The notes: generated by a model from the letters alone, not told the origin. A stretch of DNA of 64,000 nucleotides from Lentzea jiangxiensis (GCF_900104175.1 NZ_FNIX01000001.1:1315975-1379974); one strand, 5' to 3'. Shown: positions 28,701 through 36,492, numbered from the stretch's first letter. Numbers and translations are program-made.

Positions 28701-29303
28701 GACGAGCCAGCGCGGGTCGTCCGCGAGCTGGGCCAGCAGGCCGGCTTTGACCAGCGACGACTTGCCGCAGCCGGAAGGGCCGACGACCGCCAGCAGCCCT
28801 GGCCCGCGGCGCACCTCGCGGGCCAGCGCCCGGGTCTCCTGGTCGCGCCCGAAGAACACGGCGCTCAACGCCGTGCTGAACGCGTCGAGGCCCGGGAACG
28901 GCTCCTGGTCCTTCGCGAGCTTGCGGCCACCGGCGTCGAACTGCCGCAGTGCCTTCTCCAGGTGCTCGCGCGCGGTGGCGTGCGGGATGTGGTTGAGGTG
29001 CCGGATCAACGGGTGGATGACGTCCTCGGCCTGCACGGGCAGCAGCAGGCAGCCCAGGGCGTCCGCGATGGCGACCTCGGCGGTGCACCAGCTGGAGACG
29101 ACCGAGGCCCCGCTGACGAGGCAGACCACCGCGTCCGCCCGGCGCAGCTCGTGGTGCAGGCGCTCGCGCCACGCCTCGCCCACCTGGATGCCGTCGTCGG
29201 GGTGGACCTCCAGGAAGGTGTCGTGATCGGGGTCGAGCCAGTCGCGGATCTGCGCCGCGATCGCCACGTCCTGCGTCGCATGGCTGATGAACACCCTCGC
29301 CAC
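25698..29303 (-). CDS. TIR-nSTAND1 NTPase-transmembrane-WD40 protein
   Basis: The 1201 residues begin with a TIR domain (1-125) that has the NADase-type catalytic Glu E76 in VVSSWCTAEVA. An nSTAND1 NTPase follows, with Walker A GPSGCGKS (175-182), Walker B LLITIDQAEELF (D263) and a helical HEALFTEW segment. An Arg-rich stretch (561-568) precedes one membrane helix (571-590), and then come twelve WD40 repeats (about 654-1190), each ending in a form of GSxDGTxxLWD. The positive-inside rule puts the TIR-NTPase part in the cytosol and the WD40 propellers outside. The start is a GTG with AAAGGAGG ahead; longer readings are low-complexity. Active TIR domains of this kind degrade NAD and cause cell death or dormancy. 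It is coupled to the PhnD-like lipoprotein. Confidence 0.9.
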   Translation of the reverse strand: MARVFISHATQDVAIAAQIRDWLDPDHDTFLEVHPDDGIQVGEAWRERLHHELRRADAVVCLVSGASVVSSWCTAEVAIADALGCLLLPVQAEDVIHPLIRHLNHIPHATAREHLEKALRQFDAGGRKLAKDQEPFPGLDAFSTALSAVFFGRDQETRALAREVRRGPGLLAVVGPSGCGKSSLVKAGLLAQLADDPRWLVMPPWLPGNDPLDALARSVRKTAERVGLRWSLRETRDRLVLDGLRGVAHELVDEDRRLLITIDQAEELFTRAGEKDRQFLASLLKDALADNVRVIATLRSEFLDDLRTLPELGGVHLGSYVLAPLTREVLNVVITGPARVAGLKVHPELVARLVEDTASGEALPLLAFTLQHLAMGVPRGGTLSSERYEHLGGVHGALARHADDVLDGAVSETGLGREELLSRLASLATLDHTGRPTRKRVSLAQLDPGAREALEVFVRHRLLTASGDKQGRWIGVAHEALFTEWRPLRTAIDERQIGLRAAQSVELDASQWNEGECADHLLLNEDTFAAIAPLVAEDDLSPDARRFLTASRTRIVALQEQRRRDRRRTTSWLAVFLVAAVGAAGLAAVQWSVASDERDTATARALIAQAQVARNSSPQLALRLGLAAHRLVPSSDTNTELVNTLLTTRYGGSFGETVSAVAFGPAGHTAVVGSTDGTASLWDLTDEPRQLATESGTSAAVTSVALSLDVAAVGSSDGSVLVWDRRTTSRRQRLPSGQPVTSMAIDQAGTLLAIGRSDGTTALWRLGPRPAQLGEPFQRQGAGVSSVAFSGTKLATGSHDGTVVVWDIGSPERPVAGEPLNDNVRKAVTSVAFNDTGTLLATGGSDGATTLWTPADRTYTRLTGHSGLVSSVAFSPTSSVLAAGSHDATTVLWDISAPDRPRQAGDPLVGQRGAVSSLAFSPDGLRLVTGSTRGPAVVWEMADRPRRIGAPLTGHGMLVKSVAFEDGTTLVTTGADNRQIRWDVGLPQQPRKIGEGTGSSRLHSLASHGGMDATAGSDNTIVLWDVAAGKPIGKPLAGLRNSVSAAAFSSDGKVFAAGSTDGTTILWNISDPGHPLPIGQPLGQNKQVTALAFAPDGTKLVAGTSTGGTLVWDVTDPNQPRQVGRQLDGHRLAVNSAAFAPSGTVLATAGSDGTTVLWDMALLDNAVHRACAVAGGGLSRLEWQQYLPALPYRDTCSGDVR

Positions 29304-29326
29304 GGCAGGCCTCCTTTGGCATTCGG

Positions 29327-29360
29327 TCACCGATTGTGCAGAGCGGCAGGGGATCGGTGA
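29327..29360. promoter_or_regulatory. Inverted repeat upstream of the TIR-WD40 gene
   Basis: TCACCGAT and ATCGGTGA are exact reverse complements 18 bases apart, 24 bases upstream of the GTG start. It could be an operator or a leader hairpin. Most of the roughly 410 bases between this gene and the divergent secreted-protein gene shows no other coding sequence. Confidence 0.4.
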
Positions 29361-29536
29361 TCGGTTGTCCATCAATTGGCACAACTCCAACGCGGGAGAG
29401 CTGCGCTCCGCATACCCGCGGGGCCGCCGGAGTGGCTCCCCCGCTCGGCGGTCGCCGCGACGGCCGCCTCCGCTTTGCGCCCGAGACTCGTTGTGCGGGG
29501 TGCGGTATCTTGGTGTATTCACGCAGGAAATGAACG

Positions 29537-29556
29537 TGAAGTGAAGTCGCACTTCA
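29537..29556. promoter_or_regulatory. Inverted repeat in the shared divergent region
   Basis: TGAAGTG-AAGTCG-CACTTCA has perfect 7-bp arms and a 6-bp spacer, the size of a typical dimeric regulator site. It lies in a locally AT-rich patch midway between the TIR-WD40 gene and the secreted-protein, carbonic anhydrase and SulP genes. It could therefore regulate either side. The binding protein is unknown. Confidence 0.45.
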
Positions 29557-29714
29557 GCGATCGGCATCGCTCCGCGTTGTTCCACCCTGTGAAACCTGAA
29601 GATACTTTCGGGTGAATTTGGCTCCTGAAACGGTGGTACATGTCATGTGTTAACCACCCCGTCATCCGCTCGGGTAAAACTGACGGAGGGAAATCAACTC
29701 GGTCGGGGGTGAGC

Positions 29715-30029
29715 ATGCGCAGCGTTCTTCTTGCTGTCGTCGTCGCCCTGTGCGCCGTGCTGACCCCGGCCATCTCCACGGCCTCGATCGGCGCGCCGCC
29801 GCCGAAGTCCAAGACCTCCGCGCCGAAGGAGGAAGCGCCCCGCGAGGAACGGGAGCCCAGCCGGCCGAGGCTGCCGGTCGCGTCCGCGGATCGCATGTCC
29901 GACGAGGCCACACCGTCTTTCACGACGGTTTTCGCACCCCGCACGGCACCCGGCGCCGCCCCGGTGACCGAGGCGGAACCGATAGCCGTCTGGCGCACAC
30001 CTCCCGCACTGCAGGTGTTCCGGAACTGA
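29715..30029 (+). CDS. Small secreted protein of unknown function
   Basis: The 104-residue product begins with a clear Sec signal peptide (RSVLLAVVVALCAVLTPAIS, likely cut after ALA/STA-type residues near 25). A Pro/Lys/Glu-rich disordered mature region follows, with no recognisable domain. An in-frame GTG six bases upstream is an alternative start. It is 55 bases ahead of the carbonic anhydrase gene on the same strand, so it may share that transcript. The sequence gives no function. Confidence 0.6.
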   Translation: MRSVLLAVVVALCAVLTPAISTASIGAPPPKSKTSAPKEEAPREEREPSRPRLPVASADRMSDEATPSFTTVFAPRTAPGAAPVTEAEPIAVWRTPPALQVFRN

Positions 30030-30084
30030 TCGGTCCCCACCGCCCGATCAAACCGAACACTTTCTCCAGCAGTGAGGGATTCCC

Positions 30085-30657
30085 GTGGACTTCCATCGCT
30101 TTGTTCAGCATGCCCGCGCACACGCCGCATCGCGTTCCCGCGCAGTCGGCCGCGAGCTCGCCGCGGGGCAGCAACCCAGCACGATGTTCATCACGTGCGC
30201 CGACTCGCGCATCGTGACGGCCGCGATCACCGGAGCCCAACCGGGTTCTCTGTTCGAGCTCCGCACGGCGGGCAGCGTCATTCCCCCGTATTCGCTGACC
30301 GCGCCGACCAGCGAAATGGCGACGATCGAGTTCGCCGTGGTGCAGCTCGGCGTCAGCGAGATCGTCGTGTGCGGCCACTCCCACTGCGGCGCGGTGAGCG
30401 CGCTCACCGGCGGTGGCATCGACCACCTGCCCGCGATGCGCGGCTGGCTGCGCCCGAAGGCACCGCGCACGCCGTCCGACCCGGCGATGCGCGCGGAAGG
30501 GCAGGAACACGTCCGCGCCCAGCTCGAGGTGCTGCGGGCGTACCCGTTCGTGGCCGAGAAGGTCGTCGCGGGCTCGCTGCGCGTGCACGGCTGGTTCTAC
30601 GACATCGAGACCGGCGAGGTCTCCGCGTGCGATGAGCACGCCTTCCTTCCGCTGTAG
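30085..30657 (+). CDS. Beta-class carbonic anhydrase
   Basis: This enzyme interconverts carbon dioxide and bicarbonate at a zinc ion. Zinc ligands are C38 (FITCADSR), H98 and C101 (VVCGHSHCGAV); D40 and R42 form the catalytic Asp-Arg dyad. At 190 residues it is a compact cytosolic beta-CA without signal peptide. It starts at a GTG after GAGGG and ends nine bases before the SulP carrier start. The pair is a two-gene version of the fused SulP-carbonic anhydrase found elsewhere in this window. Confidence 0.93.
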   Translation: MDFHRFVQHARAHAASRSRAVGRELAAGQQPSTMFITCADSRIVTAAITGAQPGSLFELRTAGSVIPPYSLTAPTSEMATIEFAVVQLGVSEIVVCGHSHCGAVSALTGGGIDHLPAMRGWLRPKAPRTPSDPAMRAEGQEHVRAQLEVLRAYPFVAEKVVAGSLRVHGWFYDIETGEVSACDEHAFLPL

Positions 30658-30666
30658 GGGCCAGCC

Positions 30667-32016
30667 GTGATCAAGAAGCACTGGCCCGACCTGGGGGCCT
30701 CGATCGTCGTTTTCCTGGTGGCGCTACCGCTGTGCGTGGGCGTGGCGGTCGCCTCCGGGGTGCCGGCCGAACTGGGCATCGTGACCGGCGTGGTCGGCGG
30801 CGTGGTCGTCGGCCTCCTGCCGGGCAGCACGATGCAGGTGAGCGGACCGGCTGCCGGACTGACGGTGCTGGTGGCGGACGCCGTCGCAAGGCACGGGATC
30901 CAGGCCCTGGGCGTGATCGTCCTGGGTGCCGGACTGCTGCAGGTGCTCCTGGGCGTGGCCCGCTGCGGGAGGTGGTTCCGCGCGATCTCCCCGTCGGTAG
31001 TCCAGGGCATGCTCGCGGGCATCGGCCTGGTCCTGGTCCTCGGCCAGCTGAAGCCGATCGTGGCGTCCCCGATCGCCCTTGCCCTGGGCCTGCTGACCGT
31101 GGTCATCATGCTGCTGTGGCAACGCACCCCGATGCGCGTCGTACCGGGCGTGCTGGTGGGCGTGGTCGTCTGCACGGCCCTGGCGGCGCTGTTCACCTCC
31201 GACGTCGACAAAATCGTGGTGGGCACCCTCTCCGCGGACGTGCACCTGCCGAACTTCTCGCTGCTGGACACGGGAGTGGTCGGCACGGCGGTCGTCTTCG
31301 CCCTGGTGGCGTCGGCGGAAAGCATGTTCGGCGCCACCGCCGTCGACCGCATGCACAACGGCCCGCGCACCCGCTACAACAAGGAGCTCGTCGCCCAGGG
31401 CGTGGGCAACACGATCTGCGGCCTCCTCGGCGCCCTGCCGATGACGGCGGTGATCGTGCGCAGCTCGGCGAACGTCGCCGCAGGCGCCCGCACCAAGGCC
31501 TCGCGGGTGCTGCACGGCGTGTGGCTGCTGCTGTTCGTGGTGCTGCTGCCGGGCCTGCTCACGCTGATCCCGGTGGCGGTGCTGGCGGCCGTTCTCGTGC
31601 ACGCCGGCTGGAAGCTGCTGGGCCTCGGGGACCTGGTCCGCCTGTGGCGCACGGACAGGGCGGAAGGCGCGGTCCTCGCGCTGACCGCCGGCCTGATCGT
31701 GGCCACGGACCTGCTGACCGGAACCCTCGTCGGCCTGCTGGCGGCGGTCGTGAAGACGGCCTGGGACGTGTCCCGGCTCTCCGTGGTCGAGACACCCGAG
31801 GGCCTGGCGCTGAAGGGCAACGCGACGTTCCTGCGGCTGCCCCGGCTGCTGGACGTGCTGGACGGCGTGGACCGCGAGCACGTGCGCATGGACCTGAGCG
31901 GGGTGCGCCACCTCGACCAGGCCTGCGGCCAGGCGATCGAGCAGTGGGTGGACGAGTCGCGGCGGGCGGGCAGGACCGTCGAGCTCGTCGGCAGGGGCGA
32001 GCCGGTGCGCAGATAG
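30667..32016 (+). CDS. SulP-family inorganic anion transporter
   Basis: A 449-residue carrier with about eleven membrane segments beginning ASIVVFLVALPLCVGVAVAS. The SulP hallmark regions are GSTMQVSGPAAGLTVLV, ASAESMFGATAVDRM and QGVGNTICGLLGALPMTAV. A short C-terminal STAS-like part (about 385-449) keeps RMDLSGVRHLDQACGQAI. With a carbonic anhydrase encoded immediately upstream, bicarbonate is the most likely substrate (BicA-like); sulfate is the alternative. GTG start nine bases after the anhydrase stop indicates one transcript. Confidence 0.9.
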   Translation: MIKKHWPDLGASIVVFLVALPLCVGVAVASGVPAELGIVTGVVGGVVVGLLPGSTMQVSGPAAGLTVLVADAVARHGIQALGVIVLGAGLLQVLLGVARCGRWFRAISPSVVQGMLAGIGLVLVLGQLKPIVASPIALALGLLTVVIMLLWQRTPMRVVPGVLVGVVVCTALAALFTSDVDKIVVGTLSADVHLPNFSLLDTGVVGTAVVFALVASAESMFGATAVDRMHNGPRTRYNKELVAQGVGNTICGLLGALPMTAVIVRSSANVAAGARTKASRVLHGVWLLLFVVLLPGLLTLIPVAVLAAVLVHAGWKLLGLGDLVRLWRTDRAEGAVLALTAGLIVATDLLTGTLVGLLAAVVKTAWDVSRLSVVETPEGLALKGNATFLRLPRLLDVLDGVDREHVRMDLSGVRHLDQACGQAIEQWVDESRRAGRTVELVGRGEPVRR

Positions 32017-32041
32017 GGACGAGCGCGCCCGGGCAAGCTCT

Positions 32042-32076
32042 CGCGGGGGTCCCCTTCGGAAATGGGGTCCCCCGCG
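32042..32076 (+). terminator. Terminator after the SulP gene
   Basis: CGCGGGGG-T-CCCC pairs with GGGG-T-CCCCCGCG, with a single T-T mismatch, around TTCGGAAAT. It is 25 bases after the stop. From here to the nuclease gene (about 280 bases) I see no gene. Confidence 0.8.
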
Positions 32077-32360
32077 ACCCGACCTGCACAGCGGGTCTGA
32101 CAATTCCGGCGCGAAGCCGAAGGCGAGCCACCCGGTGATGGCGCAACCACGACGGCGATGACTCGACCACGCGATACGGAACCGAAGGCGACCACCGCCC
32201 CAAGGCGACCACCCCGCTGGAACAGGCACCCGCTCAGCACGCCCCACCCCCGGCGAACCACAACCGAACTCCCGGCGAACACTAGGCCGTTCGGGTGTGC
32301 CCAGCTAACGCCGGAGTGGAAAGTGTCGACCCACCAGGTGAACCAGTAGGGGGCGACACC

Positions 32361-33185
32361 ATGACCACCACAGCCGTGAAAACCGGTTTCGACACGCAGT
32401 TCCTCGGCACCGAGGCAGGCCTCCCGGTCCTGACCGAGCAGGGTGCCGCCGACGCCGTGGAGCTGGGCGGCGAGACCACCATCGACTACACCCACTTCTC
32501 GCTGGCGATGAGCAAGTCCCGCAGGTTCGCGAGCTGGGTCGCGTGGAACATCGACGGCGCCGAGATGAAGGCGTTGAGCCGCAACAACATCCCGTTCGTC
32601 AAGGACCCTCGGATCCCCGCCGAGTTCCAGACCGGGGACGAGCTCTACCGCGACAACCGCCTCGACCGCGGGCACCTGGCCCGCCGCGCCGACCTCTGCT
32701 GGGGGCCCAAGGCGGAGGCGCAGAGGGCGAACAAGGACTCGTTCTTCTTCACGAACATCACGCCGCAGATGGACGACTTCAACCAGAGCACGAAGGAAGG
32801 GCTCTGGGGGCGGCTGGAGGACGCGGTGCTGGCCGACGTCGACGTGGACAACCTCAGGGTCAGCGTCTACGGCGGGCCGGTGTTCAACGTCGACGACCGG
32901 ATCTTCCGGGGTGTCGCGATCCCGCGCGAGTTCTACAAGGCCATCGCGTTCGTGGTGGACGGGGAGCTGCGCTGCAGCGCCTTCCTGCTCACCCAGAACA
33001 TCGTCCTGGCCGAGGCGCTCGACCTCGACGAGTTCCGCGTGTTCCAGGTGTCGCTGACCGAGCTGGAGAAGCGCACCAGCTTCACCTTCCCGGCCTCGTT
33101 GCACGCCGCGGACACGGCCTCGGTCCAGCTGCTCGACGTGGAGGAGCGCAAGCCGCTCGACAGCCTCGCCGACATCAGGTGGTGA
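32361..33185 (+). CDS. DNA/RNA non-specific endonuclease (EndoG/NucA family)
   Basis: The 274-residue protein has the beta-beta-alpha-metal nuclease signature: LDRGHLARRAD with the catalytic His, and SFFFTNITPQMDDFNQSTKEGLWGR (in two parts: FFFTNITPQMDDFNQ, then LWGRLE) with the metal-binding Asn. VSVYGGPVFN and VPREFYKAIAF-like strands follow. Unlike secreted NucA enzymes it has no signal peptide, so it would act in the cytoplasm unless exported by another route. The ATG after TAGGGGGCGACACC was chosen. No immunity-type gene is recognisable beside it, though a possible decayed gene abuts its 3' end. Confidence 0.88.
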   Translation: MTTTAVKTGFDTQFLGTEAGLPVLTEQGAADAVELGGETTIDYTHFSLAMSKSRRFASWVAWNIDGAEMKALSRNNIPFVKDPRIPAEFQTGDELYRDNRLDRGHLARRADLCWGPKAEAQRANKDSFFFTNITPQMDDFNQSTKEGLWGRLEDAVLADVDVDNLRVSVYGGPVFNVDDRIFRGVAIPREFYKAIAFVVDGELRCSAFLLTQNIVLAEALDLDEFRVFQVSLTELEKRTSFTFPASLHAADTASVQLLDVEERKPLDSLADIRW

Positions 33186-33437
33186 CGCGCACGCCGGGCA
33201 GGGCCTGACGCAGCTCCTCCAGCCGGGCGGGCGACTCCGGCTGGTGCACGACGACGTGTCCAACGCGGGCAGGGCGAGCGGTGGTCGATCGCAACCCGCG
33301 CATCGCGTTCCCGAGCCGGTGCACGGCCTCCTCGCGCGGCACCATCGCTCACCGCACGAGCAACAGGTCCAGGACAACAGCACGGTCTCGCGCACCGTCA
33401 GCAGTCCGGCGGAGAACGGGTCGGCCACGTCCCCGGT
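33175..33437 (-). pseudogene. Possible decayed gene remnant
   Basis: Reading the minus strand, one frame gives GDVADPFSAGLLTVRETVL. A frameshift is then needed to continue LDLLLVR, followed at once by TGA and then, in the same frame, a 56-residue stretch starting MVPREEAVHRLGNAMRGL and ending RLEELRQALPGVRVTT. The pieces look like successive parts of one alpha/beta protein and use mostly G or C at third codon positions. The most economical reading is the 3' end of a gene broken by a frameshift and a stop. Alternatively the 56-residue ORF (33175-33345) is a real small gene. The family is not recognised. Confidence 0.35.
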
Positions 33438-33447
33438 ACCGGCACGT

Positions 33448-33469
33448 GGTCACCGGGAGTCCGGTGACC
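33448..33469 (-). terminator. Hairpin after the helicase-associated gene
   Basis: GGTCACCGG and CCGGTGACC form a perfect 9-bp stem around GAGT, twelve bases past the stop of the minus-strand gene. It probably ends that transcript. Confidence 0.65.
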
Positions 33470-33480
33470 TCACCGGCTGT

Positions 33481-35412
33481 TCATCCCAGCCGGTCGGCGG
33501 GGAGCGCGACCTTGCGGACGTGGCCGATCGTGAACTCCCTGCTCGTGCCGTCCTCGCACTCCGCGCTCAGCACGCCCTCGAGGTGCTTGGTGGGAACCAC
33601 CACGTACGTCTCCGTCCTGCGCGGCCCGCTGGCGTGCCCGATCTCGACGCGGCTGCCGTCGACCAGGGCCGACGCGAGGAGCAGGACCTCCTCGTCGCGC
33701 AGGAAGACGTTCTGGTCCCGCAGCGTCCTGGCGGCGTCGGCGCGCGGCGTCCCCCGGCCCACGGACGGCCTTTCCCGCTCCACCAGGCGGACCGCGAGCT
33801 GGGTCAGCTCCAGGTCGTCCACCTCGCCGCGCCACCACCGGTCCGGCCGGCGCTCGCCCCGTGCGGGTGCCCGCAACCGTTCCACGTGCTCCACGATGGA
33901 CTGGTCACCGCCGTCCACGCCGGTCGGCGCGTACCCGGACCGGCGCAGGGCCGTCAGCGTCTCCGCCATCGGCCGGTCCGACGCCAGCACCGTCGGCGCC
34001 AGGAACCGCAGCTTCAGCGACGCCAGCCGCTTCGACCTCGCGATCTCCCGCAGCAGAACGGGATCGGTGCCGCGCACGCAGCTCGCCACGTTCGTCACCG
34101 TCAGGTGCCCGTGCTTGCGCGCGATGTCACGCACGTGGAAGTCGATGACCTGTGGCAACGCGGCCTCCGACACGGCGGCCAGCTCGGCGAGCACCTCGTC
34201 CGCGGACAACCCGGAGTCGAGCGCGCGCCGCACCGAGCCCGCCGACAGCCGCCACACCCGTGCCGCGTCGTTGTCCTCCAGGTCCGCCACCAGGTTCAGC
34301 GTCGCGCTGAGTTCCGGCGACGGCAGCCCGTTCACCACCGCGGTCATGTCCGTCTGGAACGCGGCCTTCTCCGTCGCCGGCGGCATGAGGGCGGCCGCGG
34401 CGGCCTCGACGTCACCGTCCCGCACCACCGCGACGCCCAGCGGCGTGAGCGCGCCGCCCGCGACCAGCCCCAGCGCCTCCATCTCGCCGATCACCGCCGT
34501 GGTCGCCCGCGGGTCGTGCACCGCCGGCCGTTCCCAGGCCAGCTCCGCGACCAGTTCGCCGACGTCGGTGAAGGCCTCGTCCGCCGAGAACCGCTCCAGC
34601 GCGCTGCGCCGCAGCAGGAGCCCGTGGGCGCCGGTGTAGTCGCGCAACGCCGCCCGCGCCTGGTCCGGAGCCGGTCGCCAGTCCATCCGCCGCCACGCAC
34701 CGACCAGCGCGGCGAGCCGCGGCCCCGGCTGCGAGTCGAGCCACGCGTCACCCTGCCTGGTCGGCAGCAGCCGGGAGCGGTCCACCCCGAGCAGCTGCGC
34801 CTCGACCGCGAGCTCCAGCCACAACCGCAGCACGCCGTCCTCGACCCGCAACACCCGCGCGGCCCGCCGGATCTCCACGGTCGCCACGCCACCGGTGTAG
34901 CGGGCGTCGAACGCGTCCTGCTCGCAGTGCGCGAGAAGCCGCGCGACTCCGTCCACTGTGGACATGGCGGGGACGATCGGCGACATGGCGGACGCCCTGC
35001 GCCTGCCGGGCTTCTTCGGTCGTAACGTGAGCTGGCCGCGCACCGCACCCGTGGCGCGCACGGAGTTGACCGCGATGAGCCGCGGTCCCTCCGGCCACGC
35101 GAGCGCCCGCTTCTCGAGCTCGTCCAGCGCCCGTTCGAAGTCGCCGATCGAGCACCCCAGCTCGGTGCGGACGGTGTCGACGGTCCCGGTGCCGCCCTGC
35201 GCCACGATCGTGCCCAGGACGTCGAGCGCGCCCTGGTCCAGCGTGTCCTCGGCGGCGTGCACCGAGTCGGAGTCGGTGAGCTGCGTCGCCAGGTCCTTCA
35301 TCGTCCGGATGAACCGGTCCGCCACGTCGCGGCGGTGCAGGAGGATCGAGGTCACCTCGTCGGGACCGAGTCGGAGGAGCCAGGTCGCGAGCGCGTTGAT
35401 ACGGCGAGGCAT
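33481..35412 (-). CDS. XPB/Ssl2-like helicase-associated domain protein
   Basis: This 643-residue protein matches the actinobacterial family that carries the N-terminal helicase-associated part of XPB but no ATPase motor. It is mostly alpha-helical winged-helix repeats in the first 430 residues. Then comes the conserved block VIDFHVRDIARKHGHLTVTN with VASCVRGTDP and LLREIARS, and a C-terminal basic domain including VPTKHLEGVL. No Walker motifs are seen. In mycobacteria the homologue is encoded apart from, but presumably partners, an XPB helicase in repair. The start is an ATG in MPRRINALATWL; it is divergent from the DUF2461 gene. Confidence 0.8.
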   Translation of the reverse strand: MPRRINALATWLLRLGPDEVTSILLHRRDVADRFIRTMKDLATQLTDSDSVHAAEDTLDQGALDVLGTIVAQGGTGTVDTVRTELGCSIGDFERALDELEKRALAWPEGPRLIAVNSVRATGAVRGQLTLRPKKPGRRRASAMSPIVPAMSTVDGVARLLAHCEQDAFDARYTGGVATVEIRRAARVLRVEDGVLRLWLELAVEAQLLGVDRSRLLPTRQGDAWLDSQPGPRLAALVGAWRRMDWRPAPDQARAALRDYTGAHGLLLRRSALERFSADEAFTDVGELVAELAWERPAVHDPRATTAVIGEMEALGLVAGGALTPLGVAVVRDGDVEAAAAALMPPATEKAAFQTDMTAVVNGLPSPELSATLNLVADLEDNDAARVWRLSAGSVRRALDSGLSADEVLAELAAVSEAALPQVIDFHVRDIARKHGHLTVTNVASCVRGTDPVLLREIARSKRLASLKLRFLAPTVLASDRPMAETLTALRRSGYAPTGVDGGDQSIVEHVERLRAPARGERRPDRWWRGEVDDLELTQLAVRLVERERPSVGRGTPRADAARTLRDQNVFLRDEEVLLLASALVDGSRVEIGHASGPRRTETYVVVPTKHLEGVLSAECEDGTSREFTIGHVRKVALPADRLG

Positions 35413-35488
35413 TCGTCGGATTATGGTCCCGGTTGTGCGCCCTCAAACGAATTTTCACGCACATGGGCGATCGGCCTAGGCTGACTCG

Positions 35489-36136
35489 GTGACGTTCAGC
35501 GGTTTCGGCGAGTACGCCATCGACTTCTTCGACGGTCTGGTCCTGGACAACTCGAAGGCGTACTGGGACGACAACAAGGAGACCTACCTGCGCGACGTGC
35601 GCGCCCCGATGGAGGCGCTGCTGCTCGCGCTGGAGAAGGAGTTCGGCGAGGGCAAGGTGTTCCGCCCGTACCGCGACGTGCGGTTCGCCAAGGACAAGAC
35701 GCCCTACAAGGACCACTGCGGCGGCGTGATCGAGAAGGGCCGCGGCGGCGGCGCGTACTACGTGCAGCTCAGCCCCGAGGGCCTGATGACCGGCGGCGGC
35801 TCGTTCCACATGCACTCCGACCAGCTGGCCCGCTACCGCGCCTCGGTCGACGCGCACGGCGTCCTGCTGCGCAAGATCGTGGACAAGCTCGTCGAGCAGG
35901 GCTGGACGCTCGCGGGGGACGTGATGAAGACGAAGCCGCGTGGGTTCGCCGACGACCACCCGCACCTCGACCTGCTCCGGCACCGGTCGATCTACGTGCG
36001 CAAGGTGTGGGAGCCGGACGACGTGCTGCACGAGCCGGAGTGCCTCGACCGGGTGCGCAAGTCGTGGAGGCAGCTCAAGGACTTCAACGCGTGGTGCGAG
36101 GACCACGTCGGCGTGAGCGAACAGCCGCGGCGATAG
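35489..36136 (+). CDS. DUF2461 domain-containing protein
   Basis: The 215 residues cover a complete DUF2461 domain: EYAIDFFDGLVLDNSKAYWD at the start, MEALLLALEKEFGEGKVFRP, FAKDKTPYKDHCGGVIEK and YYVQLSPEGLMTGGGS. These blocks are strongly conserved across bacteria, but no biochemical role is established. The start is a GTG at FSGFGEYA. Its 3' end overlaps the convergent VanZ-like gene by 53 bases. Confidence 0.88.
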   Translation: MTFSGFGEYAIDFFDGLVLDNSKAYWDDNKETYLRDVRAPMEALLLALEKEFGEGKVFRPYRDVRFAKDKTPYKDHCGGVIEKGRGGGAYYVQLSPEGLMTGGGSFHMHSDQLARYRASVDAHGVLLRKIVDKLVEQGWTLAGDVMKTKPRGFADDHPHLDLLRHRSIYVRKVWEPDDVLHEPECLDRVRKSWRQLKDFNAWCEDHVGVSEQPRR

Positions 36137-36428
36137 CCCAGCCCAGGCCGATGCCGAGCACGTCCACCAGCGCGTCCACCACGTCGCCGCTGCGGTGCAG
36201 CGGCGTGATCACCTGCTGAAGCACCTCCGAAACACCCGCGTAGACGACGAGCGCGAGCAGGATGCGAGGAATCCTCGCGTACAGGCCGGTGAATGCCAGG
36301 AGTGCGAACAGCACCGCGTGGACCACTTTGTCCGTGCCGGGTGGCGAGTTCGGCACACCTGACTCCGGGGTGAACAGCACGACGACGCTGAGCAACGCCG
36401 CGGTCACAAATGGCAGTACTCGACCCAT
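36084..36428 (-). CDS. VanZ-family small membrane protein
   Basis: The 114 residues hold four short membrane helices with the VanZ pattern: TDKVVHAVLFALLAF with the His, SEVLQQV with the Glu, and GDVVDALVDVLGIGLGW with the Asp pair. VanZ relatives confer low-level teicoplanin resistance in enterococci; most others are uncharacterised. The ATG giving MGRVLPF was chosen because anything longer runs into the pyk promoter and start. Promoters of this gene and pyk share 64 bases. Confidence 0.75.
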   Translation of the reverse strand: MGRVLPFVTAALLSVVVLFTPESGVPNSPPGTDKVVHAVLFALLAFTGLYARIPRILLALVVYAGVSEVLQQVITPLHRSGDVVDALVDVLGIGLGWAIAAAVRSRRRGPRTTR

Positions 36429-36492
36429 TCCGGAAACATTACCGATGGGTAGTTCGGGATCGGTCCAGGAACCAGGTCTACTCTCTCTAGAC

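Noticed and set aside
36262..36492. N-terminal extension of pyruvate kinase
   Set aside because: It overlaps the divergent VanZ-like gene, and pyruvate kinases begin at the RRAKIVCTLGP segment.
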